A stretch of 64,000 nt of DNA from Winogradskyella pacifica. GTDB taxonomy: Bacteria; Bacteroidota; Bacteroidia; Flavobacteriales; Flavobacteriaceae. Of this stretch, positions 44,593 through 53,442 are shown one piece after another. A program made the position numbers and the translations under genes. The DNA lies in assembly GCF_013403915.1 (NCBI RefSeq), contig NZ_JABFDI010000004.1:62001-126000 (forward strand). Reading direction: 5' to 3'. The notes beneath the pieces are model-generated. The model had not been told where the DNA came from and ran no database searches. It worked only from the letters and a program-made list of their open reading frames with translations. Each line of letters opens with the position of its first letter. Position 1 is the stretch's first letter.

Positions 44593-46272
44593 TTAATTTC
44601 GTCTTTTTCCTCCGTCTTCACTTTTAGATCCAACTCTAGAAACAGCACATCTAAAACCAATATAGTCTGTTGCCATATCTTGTGGGAAATAGCGACGTTG
44701 AGCTGGGTCAATCCAGTACGCTCTATCTCTCCAAGAACCACCTTTATAAACTCTCACTTCATCGTTAATTAATGATGTTCTGCTATTAGACTGGTCATAT
44801 TCTCTAACCATAGTCCCTTCTAAAGTATCAATTTGAACTGAATGTTTAGGAGAATTGTACATCTTACTAGTTGCACTCTTGTCGCCTTCAGTTTCGTCAA
44901 AACTTTCTCTGTAATAACGTGAAGAACGCTTATCACCATCTCTAAAGTTTCTGTTATCACTTTGACTAAAGTTAGTTCTTAAATACGTTTCGTCCTCATC
45001 AATTGGCACTCTAGCAATTTCACCAGGTAAATCTCTAGCGATAATTTTACCGTTGCTTAATGTATCATATACAATTTCATCAACAGTTACAATTTTTACT
45101 GTACCATCTTCGTTAATTGCATTTTTAGAATAAACGTTTCCTCTATAGTAGTTAAAATCATTAAATTCATCATCTACAATAGGTCTGTAAACATCAGCTA
45201 CCCACTCAGCAACATTACCAGCCATATCATATAAACCGTAATCATTTGGTTCGTATGTTTTAACTTCTGCAGTAATATCAGCACCATCGTCAGACCAACC
45301 TGCGATTCCACCATAATCACCTTTACCTTGCTTAAAGTTAGCCAATTGATCTCCACGATTTACACGTTTTCCAGATCTAGTATACTGACCATCCCATGGG
45401 TATTTTTTACGACCTCTATATACGTTATATTGACGTAATTCACTCATGCCTAAAGCAGCATATTCCCATTCAGCTTCGGTAGGAAGTCTGTATTTTACAG
45501 GAATTAATCCAGATTCTCTATTAGCATAAATATTGATAGGGTTACCATCGGCATCTGTTTGCTGTCTACGTTGTCCGCCTTCTAATACTTCAGCATTACC
45601 ACCATATGTTTGTGATGGTGCATTGATATATGTATCTGTACTAAATGTGCTTTCTGCGCTTACGTCTGTGTATTGTGCATCTCTTTTGATGTATCCTGCT
45701 TCTTGTAAAGACAATTCTGCAACACGGTCAGTTCTCCAATTAGCATATTCTACAGCTTGGATCCAACTCACACCAACTACAGGGTAGTTTGCATAACCTG
45801 GGTGACGCAAATAGTTTTCGGTCATCATTTCGTTATATCCTAAACGATTTCTCCATACTAATGTATCAGGAAGTGCTCCTTTATATATTAAAGCATAGTT
45901 AGGGTCGTCTGGTGGGTATACATTTTTTAAATAATCTAAATAAAACAAGTAGTTTACATTCGTAACTTCTGTTTCATCCATATAAAATGACTGTATATGC
46001 TGTTGTGTTGGAGTGTTATTCCAATCGTGCATTGGGTCATCTGCTACTTTACCCATTGTAAAGGTTCCACCTTCAACAAAAGCAGTTCCTGGAGGAGTTT
46101 CCTGCTCTTTGAATTGTGTGTTGTACTGAAAACCACCTTGTTTATCGTTGATTTTCCAGCCTGTGGCACTATCTACGTTGCCAGAATTAGAAGAACGATT
46201 ACAACTCACAATTGTGGCGCAAAGCGTTGCTGCTATTAAAAATTTTAGGTTTGAGACATGTTTCATATCCAT
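44593..46272 (-). CDS. gldJ: Gliding motility lipoprotein GldJ
   Basis: 559-residue lipoprotein (lipobox ATIVSC, C24); a second ATG at 46266 is an equally plausible start. GldJ is required for gliding and stabilises the PorK/GldK-type ring of the type IX secretion apparatus in the periplasm. The sequence has a SUMF1/FGE-like domain: GTAFVEGGTFTMG, MDETEVTNVNYLFYLDYL, RLPTEAEWEYAALG, GLYDMAGNVAEWV and YKGGSWRDRAYW. It lacks the catalytic cysteine pair that the true maturase at 38198 has, so it is structural. Its position back-to-back with porU-porV is the arrangement known from Flavobacterium johnsoniae. It ends before a strong terminator. Confidence 0.93.
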   Translation of the reverse strand: MDMKHVSNLKFLIAATLCATIVSCNRSSNSGNVDSATGWKINDKQGGFQYNTQFKEQETPPGTAFVEGGTFTMGKVADDPMHDWNNTPTQQHIQSFYMDETEVTNVNYLFYLDYLKNVYPPDDPNYALIYKGALPDTLVWRNRLGYNEMMTENYLRHPGYANYPVVGVSWIQAVEYANWRTDRVAELSLQEAGYIKRDAQYTDVSAESTFSTDTYINAPSQTYGGNAEVLEGGQRRQQTDADGNPINIYANRESGLIPVKYRLPTEAEWEYAALGMSELRQYNVYRGRKKYPWDGQYTRSGKRVNRGDQLANFKQGKGDYGGIAGWSDDGADITAEVKTYEPNDYGLYDMAGNVAEWVADVYRPIVDDEFNDFNYYRGNVYSKNAINEDGTVKIVTVDEIVYDTLSNGKIIARDLPGEIARVPIDEDETYLRTNFSQSDNRNFRDGDKRSSRYYRESFDETEGDKSATSKMYNSPKHSVQIDTLEGTMVREYDQSNSRTSLINDEVRVYKGGSWRDRAYWIDPAQRRYFPQDMATDYIGFRCAVSRVGSKSEDGGKRRN

Positions 46273-46594
46273 ACGTTTAAGTAAGCTCGTTTAATTTTAG
46301 AGTCGCAATATAACAATTAAAGGTAAACCGACAACTTTTTTTTGTGTCTAAATTTAAAAAATGATGCATTTCATCCTTTTTTTTGAACATAACAACGGAT
46401 TTTTTTCAATTTATCGATGTATTTTGCCCTTTAATAACGAGCCTAGAAATGATTTATTGTTGTATTTTTGAAATAAAAATGCTGTAGTCATAATAACGTC
46501 TCGTATAAGTCGTTATTTTATTGTGAAATATAGGATGTGTTATATCAGACTTATCTTAATAATTCTATTTGAGACGAAAAACGAAAATGAATAA
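46273..46594. other. Divergent intergenic region between gldJ and porU (322 bp)
   Basis: Very AT-rich. Holds the promoters of both gliding/secretion transcripts. On the plus strand the octamer TATTTTTG at 46463-46470 fits the Bacteroidota -7 consensus fully and would leave a porU leader of about 118 nt. Nothing else recognisable. Confidence 0.5.
46463..46470 (+). promoter_or_regulatory. Candidate -7 box for porU-porV
   Basis: TATTTTTG matches TAnnTTTG completely, 125 bases upstream of the porU ATG. A TTTTG at 46422-46426 is too far upstream (36 bases) for a normal -33 element, so the call is weak. Confidence 0.35.
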
Positions 46595-49500
46595 ATGAAA
46601 AACTGCTATTTAATCTCTCTTCTCTTATTTACTGTGCTTTGTTTTGGGCAGCAAAAGCAATTTAATATAAACTGGGATGGCTATAAAGTTTTAGAAACTA
46701 GTTATAGTAAAATTGAAGTCCCTGCTTTTGATGAGAATCATTTTAATTATAATGACGATACTGGTTTAATCTTTTTTGACCAATGGGAAAGTAACGGGGG
46801 TCAAATTGACCAAAATTCAGTTGCTGTTACCAATATTGTATATGAGACAATGTCGTTTAACGAATTGAAAGATTTAAATCCAAAGCTTATTCCTGTGTCT
46901 CCGAGGTATAAGATGCATACGACTAATGCTAGAGGAAAGTATAGTGATTATTTTGAACTAACTCCTATTATTAACGATAAAGGGATCTATAAGAAAATAA
47001 CAGCATTTACGGTAAATTATAATGTGCTTTCTAGTCGTTCTGCGACGGGTACAATGGGGGTAAATGCCATTACAAATTCAGTTTTAAGTTCCGGACAATG
47101 GTTTCGATTTTATATAGAAGACTCAGGTGTCTTTAAATTATCTAAGAGTTTTTTGGGCGGTTTAGGGGTGAATACAAATTCTGTTGACCCAAGAACCATA
47201 AAGATTTATGGTAATGGAGGACGAATGCTGCCATTAGAAAATTCTGAAAATTATCCTTTTGATGTTGTAGAGAATGCCGTGAAGTTTGTAGGTGAGGAAG
47301 ACGGTCGTTTTGATAATGCCGATTATATACTTTTTTATGGAGAAGGTCCTAAAACCTATAGCGAAGAAAGTGAAACAAATTTAAACTTATACACAGATAA
47401 GACCTATTACTATGTTAATGTTAGTTCTGGTAATGGTAAGCGTATTCAAAGTATGCCTACGATTAATGCTGCCGCTAATATTGAAATTGATACGTTTCAA
47501 GATTACCAGTTTTATGAAGTTGATGAGTATAACCTTGCAAAGTTAGGTAGACGTTGGTTTGGTGATGATTTTGATATTGAAAATCAGCGTTCTTACGAGT
47601 TTGAATTCCCAAATTTACTAACAACTGTTCCTGTAGACTTTCGTATTGCTGTCGGATCTGTTTCCGAAGTGCCTACAACTATGAAAGTTACAATCAATGG
47701 TAATGAGGTTACAACTTTAGGACTTTCAGCTATAACGCCAGGCTCAGTTTTAGGAACTGCTGCGGCCTACAATCAATCCCAAAATATTGCTTCGGATGTT
47801 ATTACGGTAACTTTTGACTATAATAATAGTGGTAACCCATCTGCAAATGCATTTCTAGATTATATTAATATAGAAGCCACGCGTAGTTTGAGATATGAAG
47901 GTGATCAGTTCGTTTTTAAAAATAAAGATGTTATCACTACACCAGGAATTGCACAATATAATATTGCAAACACAAACAATATTAGAGAAATCTGGGATAT
48001 AACAGACCGTTTTAATGTGAGTACTACAGTGAATTCAGATAATGCCAGTACGATGTCTTTTAAAGCACAGTCAGGAGAAGAAAGAACATATTTAGCTTTT
48101 TCTAACTCTGATGTGTTTTCGCCTAAAGTAGATTCTAGGACCGTAGTTTCAAATCAAAACTTAAAAGGCACAATTTTTACCAATAATCAGGGTGAGTTTG
48201 AAGATATCGATTATATCATTTTGGCGCCATCTCAATTTTTAACTCAAGCAGAACGCTTAGCTGAGATTAATAGAAACCAATACAGTCTGAAGGTAAAGGT
48301 GGTTGATTTACAAACGATATATAATGAGTTTAGCACCGGAAGCCAAGATATTGCGGCATTGCGTAATTTTATTAAATATGTTTATGACAATGCGAGCACA
48401 CCAAGTAAACGGTTAAAATATCTGTGTTTGTTTGGTGACGGTTCTTATGATTATAAAAATAGAATAAACAATAATACAAACTTGGTACCATCATGGTATA
48501 CTACAAGTAGTTTTAGTTTAACAAGTTCATTCGTTTCAGATGATTTTTATGCCATGTTAGATGACAATGAAGGCGGCATGATTAATTCCATTGACCGAAT
48601 GGATATTGCGGTGGGTAGAATTTTAGCAGAAGATGTGCAACGTGCTAAAGAGATGGTAGATAAAATTAATACCTATTACCAACCAGAAGCTTATGGCAGT
48701 TGGAGAAATAATGTCCTTCTTATTTCTGATGATGTTGATGAGGCTTGGGAGCAAAGATTGCAAAAAACGACCGATGATTTAGGGACGACGCTAGATGAAG
48801 AAAAACCATTTTTAAATGTTGTAAAAATTCATTCGGATGCCTTTGAACAAGAATCTTCTGCGGCAGGAAATAGATATCCTAAAGTAAATGATGCTATAAA
48901 AGATGCTATTGAAGTTGGCGCTTTAGTAGTTAATTATTTTGGTCATGGAGGTGAAGATGGTATTGCTAAAGAACGAATTTTTGATAAAATAGATTCGCAA
49001 GAGATAAACAACATTTGTAAATATAATTTGTTTATCACCGTAACTTGCGAATACACCAAATTCGATGATCCAAACAGAGAAACCGCAGGTGAATATACCT
49101 TTTGGAATACAAATGGAGGTGCTGTGGCTTTAGTGACTACAACACGACAAATTATTGTGACGGTTGGTGAATCTTTAAATAATGTATTAGATGACTATTT
49201 ATTTGCGTTTGGTTCTAGAGATTACGTCTCAATGGCAGAAGCATTACGTTTAACAAAAATTGATAATAATATCGCTGGTTCTAGTCAAAAACGATTAGTG
49301 TTCTTTATTGGAGATCCTGCTATGAAATTAGCTTTTGCGCAACCAGATATTAAATTAACCAAAGTAAATGATGTAGAAATTACACAGCCTATCGATGTTC
49401 TAAAAGCGTTAAGCTATACAAAACTAGCAGGTGAAGTGGTAGATACAAACGGCAATGTATTATCTAATTATAACGGAACACTAACAGCAACGGTTTTTGA

Positions 49501-50455
49501 TAAAAATATTGAGCGTCAAACCTTAGGTAATGATGGGGTTACAGATACTAGCGGGGATCTTATTATAATGGATTTTAATACGTTAGGCGAAGTCATATTC
49601 AAAGGTCAAGCAAGTGTTGTAAATGGACTGTTTGAATTTGATTTTATTGTGCCAAAAGATATCGGAATTCCGGTTGGTAATGGTAAAGTGAGTTTTTATG
49701 CGCAAACCGCTAACCCCATTTCGGATCAAGCAGGTGCAAATTTTGATATTCAAATTGGTGGTATTAATGAAAATGCTCCCGAGGATAATATCGGACCAGT
49801 CATTAATTTGTATATGAATGATGAAAATTTTGTATCAGGTGGTATTACGAATGAATCTCCAGTGTTATTAGCAAAGCTTCAAGATGATAATGGTATTAAT
49901 ACAGCAAGTGGTATTGGTCATGATATTACAGCTATAATTGACGGAGATGAAACCAACCCAATCGTTTTAAATAATTATTACCAAGCAAATGTAGATGATT
50001 ATACTAATGGTGCAGTTTCCTATCCATTTAGAGATTTAGAACCTGGTTTACATACCTTAACTTTAAAAGCATGGGATGTTTACAATAACTCTTCAACCGT
50101 CGAAATTCAATTTATTGTTTTCGATAAAGATGAAGAATTAGTCATTAATAATGTTTTAAACTACCCAAACCCATTTGTGAGTTATACGGAGTTTTGGTTC
50201 AATCATAATAGTGTAGAGCCTTTAGACATATCTGTACAAATATTTACGGTTTCGGGTAAATTAGTAAGAACTTTAAACGGACAAACCTCAGGTGGAAGCA
50301 AAGCGGTAAGTTCTTTATCTAAAGATATTATATGGGACGGAAGAGACGATTTTGGTGATAAAATCGGAAAAGGAGTCTATGTCTATAAACTAAAAGTGAA
50401 ATCTAACCGTTTAAATAAACAGGTTGAAAAAATTCAAAAACTTGTCATACTATAA
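46595..50455 (+). CDS. porU: Type IX secretion system sortase PorU (C25 gingipain-like peptidase)
   Basis: 1286 residues with a signal peptide (to about LCFGQ). PorU removes the C-terminal sorting domain from T9SS cargo at the cell surface and attaches the cargo to lipopolysaccharide. The gingipain-type C25 peptidase domain is in the middle: H784 in VVNYFGHGGEDG and C818 in ITVTCEYTKFDDP form the catalytic dyad. The C-terminus (VLNYPNPFVSYTEFWF, IFTVSGKLVRTL, GKGVYVYKLKV) has an FlgD-like/sorting-tail-like beta fold, as usual for PorU. It precedes porV, its partner in the attachment complex. The two T9SS-tailed proteins in this window (39572 and 58257) are presumably clients. Confidence 0.94.
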   Translation: MKNCYLISLLLFTVLCFGQQKQFNINWDGYKVLETSYSKIEVPAFDENHFNYNDDTGLIFFDQWESNGGQIDQNSVAVTNIVYETMSFNELKDLNPKLIPVSPRYKMHTTNARGKYSDYFELTPIINDKGIYKKITAFTVNYNVLSSRSATGTMGVNAITNSVLSSGQWFRFYIEDSGVFKLSKSFLGGLGVNTNSVDPRTIKIYGNGGRMLPLENSENYPFDVVENAVKFVGEEDGRFDNADYILFYGEGPKTYSEESETNLNLYTDKTYYYVNVSSGNGKRIQSMPTINAAANIEIDTFQDYQFYEVDEYNLAKLGRRWFGDDFDIENQRSYEFEFPNLLTTVPVDFRIAVGSVSEVPTTMKVTINGNEVTTLGLSAITPGSVLGTAAAYNQSQNIASDVITVTFDYNNSGNPSANAFLDYINIEATRSLRYEGDQFVFKNKDVITTPGIAQYNIANTNNIREIWDITDRFNVSTTVNSDNASTMSFKAQSGEERTYLAFSNSDVFSPKVDSRTVVSNQNLKGTIFTNNQGEFEDIDYIILAPSQFLTQAERLAEINRNQYSLKVKVVDLQTIYNEFSTGSQDIAALRNFIKYVYDNASTPSKRLKYLCLFGDGSYDYKNRINNNTNLVPSWYTTSSFSLTSSFVSDDFYAMLDDNEGGMINSIDRMDIAVGRILAEDVQRAKEMVDKINTYYQPEAYGSWRNNVLLISDDVDEAWEQRLQKTTDDLGTTLDEEKPFLNVVKIHSDAFEQESSAAGNRYPKVNDAIKDAIEVGALVVNYFGHGGEDGIAKERIFDKIDSQEINNICKYNLFITVTCEYTKFDDPNRETAGEYTFWNTNGGAVALVTTTRQIIVTVGESLNNVLDDYLFAFGSRDYVSMAEALRLTKIDNNIAGSSQKRLVFFIGDPAMKLAFAQPDIKLTKVNDVEITQPIDVLKALSYTKLAGEVVDTNGNVLSNYNGTLTATVFDKNIERQTLGNDGVTDTSGDLIIMDFNTLGEVIFKGQASVVNGLFEFDFIVPKDIGIPVGNGKVSFYAQTANPISDQAGANFDIQIGGINENAPEDNIGPVINLYMNDENFVSGGITNESPVLLAKLQDDNGINTASGIGHDITAIIDGDETNPIVLNNYYQANVDDYTNGAVSYPFRDLEPGLHTLTLKAWDVYNNSSTVEIQFIVFDKDEELVINNVLNYPNPFVSYTEFWFNHNSVEPLDISVQIFTVSGKLVRTLNGQTSGGSKAVSSLSKDIIWDGRDDFGDKIGKGVYVYKLKVKSNRLNKQVEKIQKLVIL

Positions 50456-50520
50456 TAATAATTTATATTTGCTAACGAATTAATACTATCTAATAGGTGT
50501 TAATATTTCAAAAATTGAAC

Positions 50521-51756
50521 ATGAAGAAACATTTTATAATCCTTATCGCACTCGTAACAATTGGTTCTACCTATGGTCAGACAGTAATTCTACCAAATAA
50601 TTTTGATAGTAGAGTCATCACTACAGGTTTACCATTTATGTTAATTGCACCAGATGCTAGATCTGCGTCATTGGGAGATATGGGAGTTGCAACATCAGTC
50701 GATGGGTTTTCACAACAATACAATCCGGCTAAATATGTGTTTTCTGAAACAAAACAAGGAGTTAGTTTAAGTTATACTCCTTATTTAACACGATTGGTAA
50801 ATGATATATCTTTAAGTTACGTAACGTATTTTAATAGAATTAATGATGTTAGTGCATTTTCTGTAGGTCTAAAGTATTTTTCTTTAGGTGAAATTGTATT
50901 AACTCAAGACGCAACATCTGAAGGTATTGCAGTAAAACCAAATGAGTATGCTATAGATGGAGCTTATACGCTTAGATTAAGCGATCAGTTCTCAATGGCA
51001 GTAGCATTGCGTTATATGAGATCTGCTTTGAAACTTCGTGAAGTTGATACAGGAGCTAATCCAGGTAGTACCTTTGGTGCTGATATTACAGGGTATTATC
51101 AAAGTGAAGAAGAAGCTTATAACGATTATAATGGCCGTTGGAGAGCAGGTTTTGCAATTCAGAATTTAGGACCAAAATTTAAGTATGATGACGGTGGTAA
51201 TGATGTGTTTCAGCCAACGAACTTAAGATTAGGGGCAGGATTCGATTTTATATTTGATCAATATAATAAACTAGCGATAACTGGTGAGATTTCTAAATAT
51301 TTAGTACCAACACCTCCTATTTATGGTGATGAATTCAATTATGAGGATGAGAATGGCAATGGAGAATATGATGAAGGTGAAGAGTTTGGTAACCCAATTA
51401 GAAATAATATAATTATTGAAGGTCAAGATCCTGATGTTAGTTTTTTAAATGGAGTGTTTCAATCGTTTGGTGATGCACCAGGTGGTTTTAGTGAAGAGCT
51501 TAGAGAGTTTACTTGGGCCTTAAGTGCAGAGTACACGTATCAAGATAATTTTTCATTGAGAACTGGTTATTTTAATGAGTCTGATGATAAAGGGGCACGT
51601 AAGTTTTTTGCACTTGGAGCAGGTTTCAAATACACTACCATAAATGTTGATTTATCATATTTATTTTCAGCATCTAAAATTCAGAGTCCATTAGAAAATA
51701 CATTACGTTTTTCACTGACCTTTAATTTTGGTGATGGTGAATACACTGAATATTAA
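50521..51756 (+). CDS. porV: Type IX secretion system outer-membrane protein PorV
   Basis: Start set at the ATG at 50521 (MKKHFIILIALVTIGSTYGQ, clear signal peptide); an in-frame TTG at 50497 adds eight residues and is unlikely. 411 residues. PorV is an outer-membrane beta-barrel that collects cargo from the translocon and delivers it to PorU. Landmarks are GLPFMLIAPDARSASLGDMG near the N-terminus, NPAKYVF, then alternating aromatic beta-strands and a terminal strand ending RFSLTFNFGDGEYTEY. It lies 65 bases after porU and is followed by a terminator. Confidence 0.94.
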   Translation: MKKHFIILIALVTIGSTYGQTVILPNNFDSRVITTGLPFMLIAPDARSASLGDMGVATSVDGFSQQYNPAKYVFSETKQGVSLSYTPYLTRLVNDISLSYVTYFNRINDVSAFSVGLKYFSLGEIVLTQDATSEGIAVKPNEYAIDGAYTLRLSDQFSMAVALRYMRSALKLREVDTGANPGSTFGADITGYYQSEEEAYNDYNGRWRAGFAIQNLGPKFKYDDGGNDVFQPTNLRLGAGFDFIFDQYNKLAITGEISKYLVPTPPIYGDEFNYEDENGNGEYDEGEEFGNPIRNNIIIEGQDPDVSFLNGVFQSFGDAPGGFSEELREFTWALSAEYTYQDNFSLRTGYFNESDDKGARKFFALGAGFKYTTINVDLSYLFSASKIQSPLENTLRFSLTFNFGDGEYTEY

Positions 51757-51780
51757 AATTTATAACTAAATTTAGATATT

Positions 51781-51812
51781 AAAAACTATTGTTTATTAAA
51801 GCAATAGTTTTT
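51781..51812 (+). terminator. Rho-independent terminator after porV
   Basis: Eleven-bp stem AAAAACTATTG/CAATAGTTTTT with a ten-base loop and a following T-run, 24 bases after the porV stop. Confidence 0.8.
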
Positions 51813-51835
51813 TTGTCTAAAATAAATTGCAAACT

Positions 51836-52318
51836 ATGAAGGAAGTCAAAATAGAAACCACATTACAAGTCTATGATGATATAAATGAGCTTCCTAAAGC
51901 CATTCAAAATTTAATGACTACGGCCATAGAAGCTAGAGAGAATGCCTATGCACCATATTCAAAATTTAATGTAGGTGCTGCTATTTTGTTAGATAATAGT
52001 ATTGTTGTTATTGGTAGTAACCAAGAAAATGCATGTTTCCCTTCGGGACTGTGCGCAGAACGTACAGCAATATTTTATGCAGGAGCAAAATATCCTAAAG
52101 CTAAAATTCTGAAGATGGCAATAACAGCTTCCTCACAAAATCAAATTACGGATAAGCCTATTCCTCCATGTGGAGCATGCAGACAATCCATCGCAGAATA
52201 CGAAATAAAACAAGATCAACCCATCGAAATTTACTTCATGGGAGCAGAAGGTAAGGTTGTAAAATCACATTCTTTAGCTAATTTATTGCCGCTTCTTTTT
52301 GAAAGTTCAGTTTTATAA
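51836..52318 (+). CDS. cdd: Cytidine deaminase
   Basis: Start at the ATG at 51836 (MKEVKIETT); an upstream in-frame TTG at 51827 inside the terminator tail is rejected. 160 residues, cytoplasmic. Converts cytidine and deoxycytidine to the uridine forms in pyrimidine salvage. The zinc site is complete: C73-A-E75 (GLCAERTA, E75 as proton shuttle) and C112-x-x-C115 (PPCGACRQ). SKFNVGAAI is the standard substrate-loop motif. Size matches tetrameric bacterial enzymes plus a short N-terminal extension. It lies in the conserved porU-porV-cdd-pdhA order common in Flavobacteriaceae. Confidence 0.93.
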   Translation: MKEVKIETTLQVYDDINELPKAIQNLMTTAIEARENAYAPYSKFNVGAAILLDNSIVVIGSNQENACFPSGLCAERTAIFYAGAKYPKAKILKMAITASSQNQITDKPIPPCGACRQSIAEYEIKQDQPIEIYFMGAEGKVVKSHSLANLLPLLFESSVL

Positions 52319-52394
52319 GGCTTTCATTGCAATAAATTCAGTAATAACTTATTTTTTTTATGATATACTGTTTCTTCATTATTGACTAATGTGT

Positions 52395-52402
52395 TATTTT
52401 TG
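52395..52402 (+). promoter_or_regulatory. Candidate -7 box for pdhA-pdhC
   Basis: TATTTTTG is a full match to TAnnTTTG, 35 bases before the pdhA ATG, which would give a leader of about 29 nt. No good -33 element at the usual distance. Confidence 0.42.
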
Positions 52403-52437
52403 TTATTCTATTTTATTTAAAAAGAACTCATCAAGAA

Positions 52438-53439
52438 ATGCAAAAAATAACTAAAGAAGTTTACCTAAAGTGGTACGAGGACATGTTGTTCTGGAGAAAG
52501 TTTGAAGACAAACTAGCCGCAGTTTACATTCAGCAAAAAGTTAGAGGATTCCTTCACCTGTATAATGGTCAAGAGGCTGTATTAGCAGGAGCTTTACATG
52601 CTATGGATTTAACTAAAGACAAAATGATTACAGCATACCGTAATCACGTTCAGCCAATAGGTATGGGTGTAGATCCAAAACGTGTTATGGCAGAGTTGTT
52701 TGGGAAAGCAACAGGTACATCGATGGGTCTTGGTGGATCTATGCATATTTTCTCTAAAGAATTTCGTTTTTACGGAGGTCACGGTATTGTTGGTGGTCAG
52801 ATTCCTTTAGGAGCTGGTATTGCATTTGGTGATAAATATCACGATAAAGACGCTGTAACTATTTGTTGTTTTGGTGATGGTGCTGCAAGACAAGGTTCGT
52901 TACACGAAACGTTTAACTTAGCTATGCTTTGGAATTTACCAGTTGTATTCGTTTGTGAAAACAACGGTTATGCCATGGGAACTTCAGTAGCACGTACAGC
53001 AAATCATACCGATATCTGGAAACTAGGTCTTGGGTACGATATGCCTTCTGGACCAGTAGATGGGATGAATCCTATTAAAGTTGCAGAGGCTTTTGATGAA
53101 GCTATTCAACGTGCAAGAAAAGGTGGTGGACCTTCATTTTTAGAAGTGAAAACATACCGTTATAGAGGGCATTCAATGTCTGATGCACAGCACTACAGAA
53201 CTAAAGATGAGGTTGCTGAGTACAAAAAAATTGACCCAATTACACAAGTAAAAGATATCATTCTTGAAAATGAATATGCGTCAGAAGCGGATTTAAAAGC
53301 GATTGACAAAGATGTTAAGAAGCGCGTTGCAGAGTGTGAGAAATTCGCAGATGAATCTCCATATCCTGAAAAGAATGTGATGTACGATGTTGTATATGAA
53401 CAAGAAGATTACCCATTTATAGACCACAAAATTAAGTAA
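52438..53439 (+). CDS. pdhA: Pyruvate dehydrogenase E1 component, alpha subunit
   Basis: 333 residues, cytoplasmic. With E1-beta it decarboxylates pyruvate using thiamine diphosphate and acetylates the E2 lipoyl group. The TPP motif is CCFGDGAARQG through CENNGYAMG (GDG...NN spacing). YRNHVQPIGMG, GLGGSMHIF, GGHGIVGGQIPLG and YRGHSMSDAQHYR, with the conserved regulatory-loop serine region, are all present. It is followed after 3 bases by the E2 gene; the E1-beta gene is not adjacent, which is usual in Flavobacteriia, where pdhB lies elsewhere. Confidence 0.95.
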   Translation: MQKITKEVYLKWYEDMLFWRKFEDKLAAVYIQQKVRGFLHLYNGQEAVLAGALHAMDLTKDKMITAYRNHVQPIGMGVDPKRVMAELFGKATGTSMGLGGSMHIFSKEFRFYGGHGIVGGQIPLGAGIAFGDKYHDKDAVTICCFGDGAARQGSLHETFNLAMLWNLPVVFVCENNGYAMGTSVARTANHTDIWKLGLGYDMPSGPVDGMNPIKVAEAFDEAIQRARKGGGPSFLEVKTYRYRGHSMSDAQHYRTKDEVAEYKKIDPITQVKDIILENEYASEADLKAIDKDVKKRVAECEKFADESPYPEKNVMYDVVYEQEDYPFIDHKIK

Positions 53440-53442
53440 ACT

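Noticed and set aside
44593..46272. gldJ as a second sulfatase maturase
   Set aside because: It has the SUMF1 fold but lacks the catalytic cysteine pair (GGSWRDRAYW instead of GGSFLCHASYC). The neighbourhood fits GldJ.
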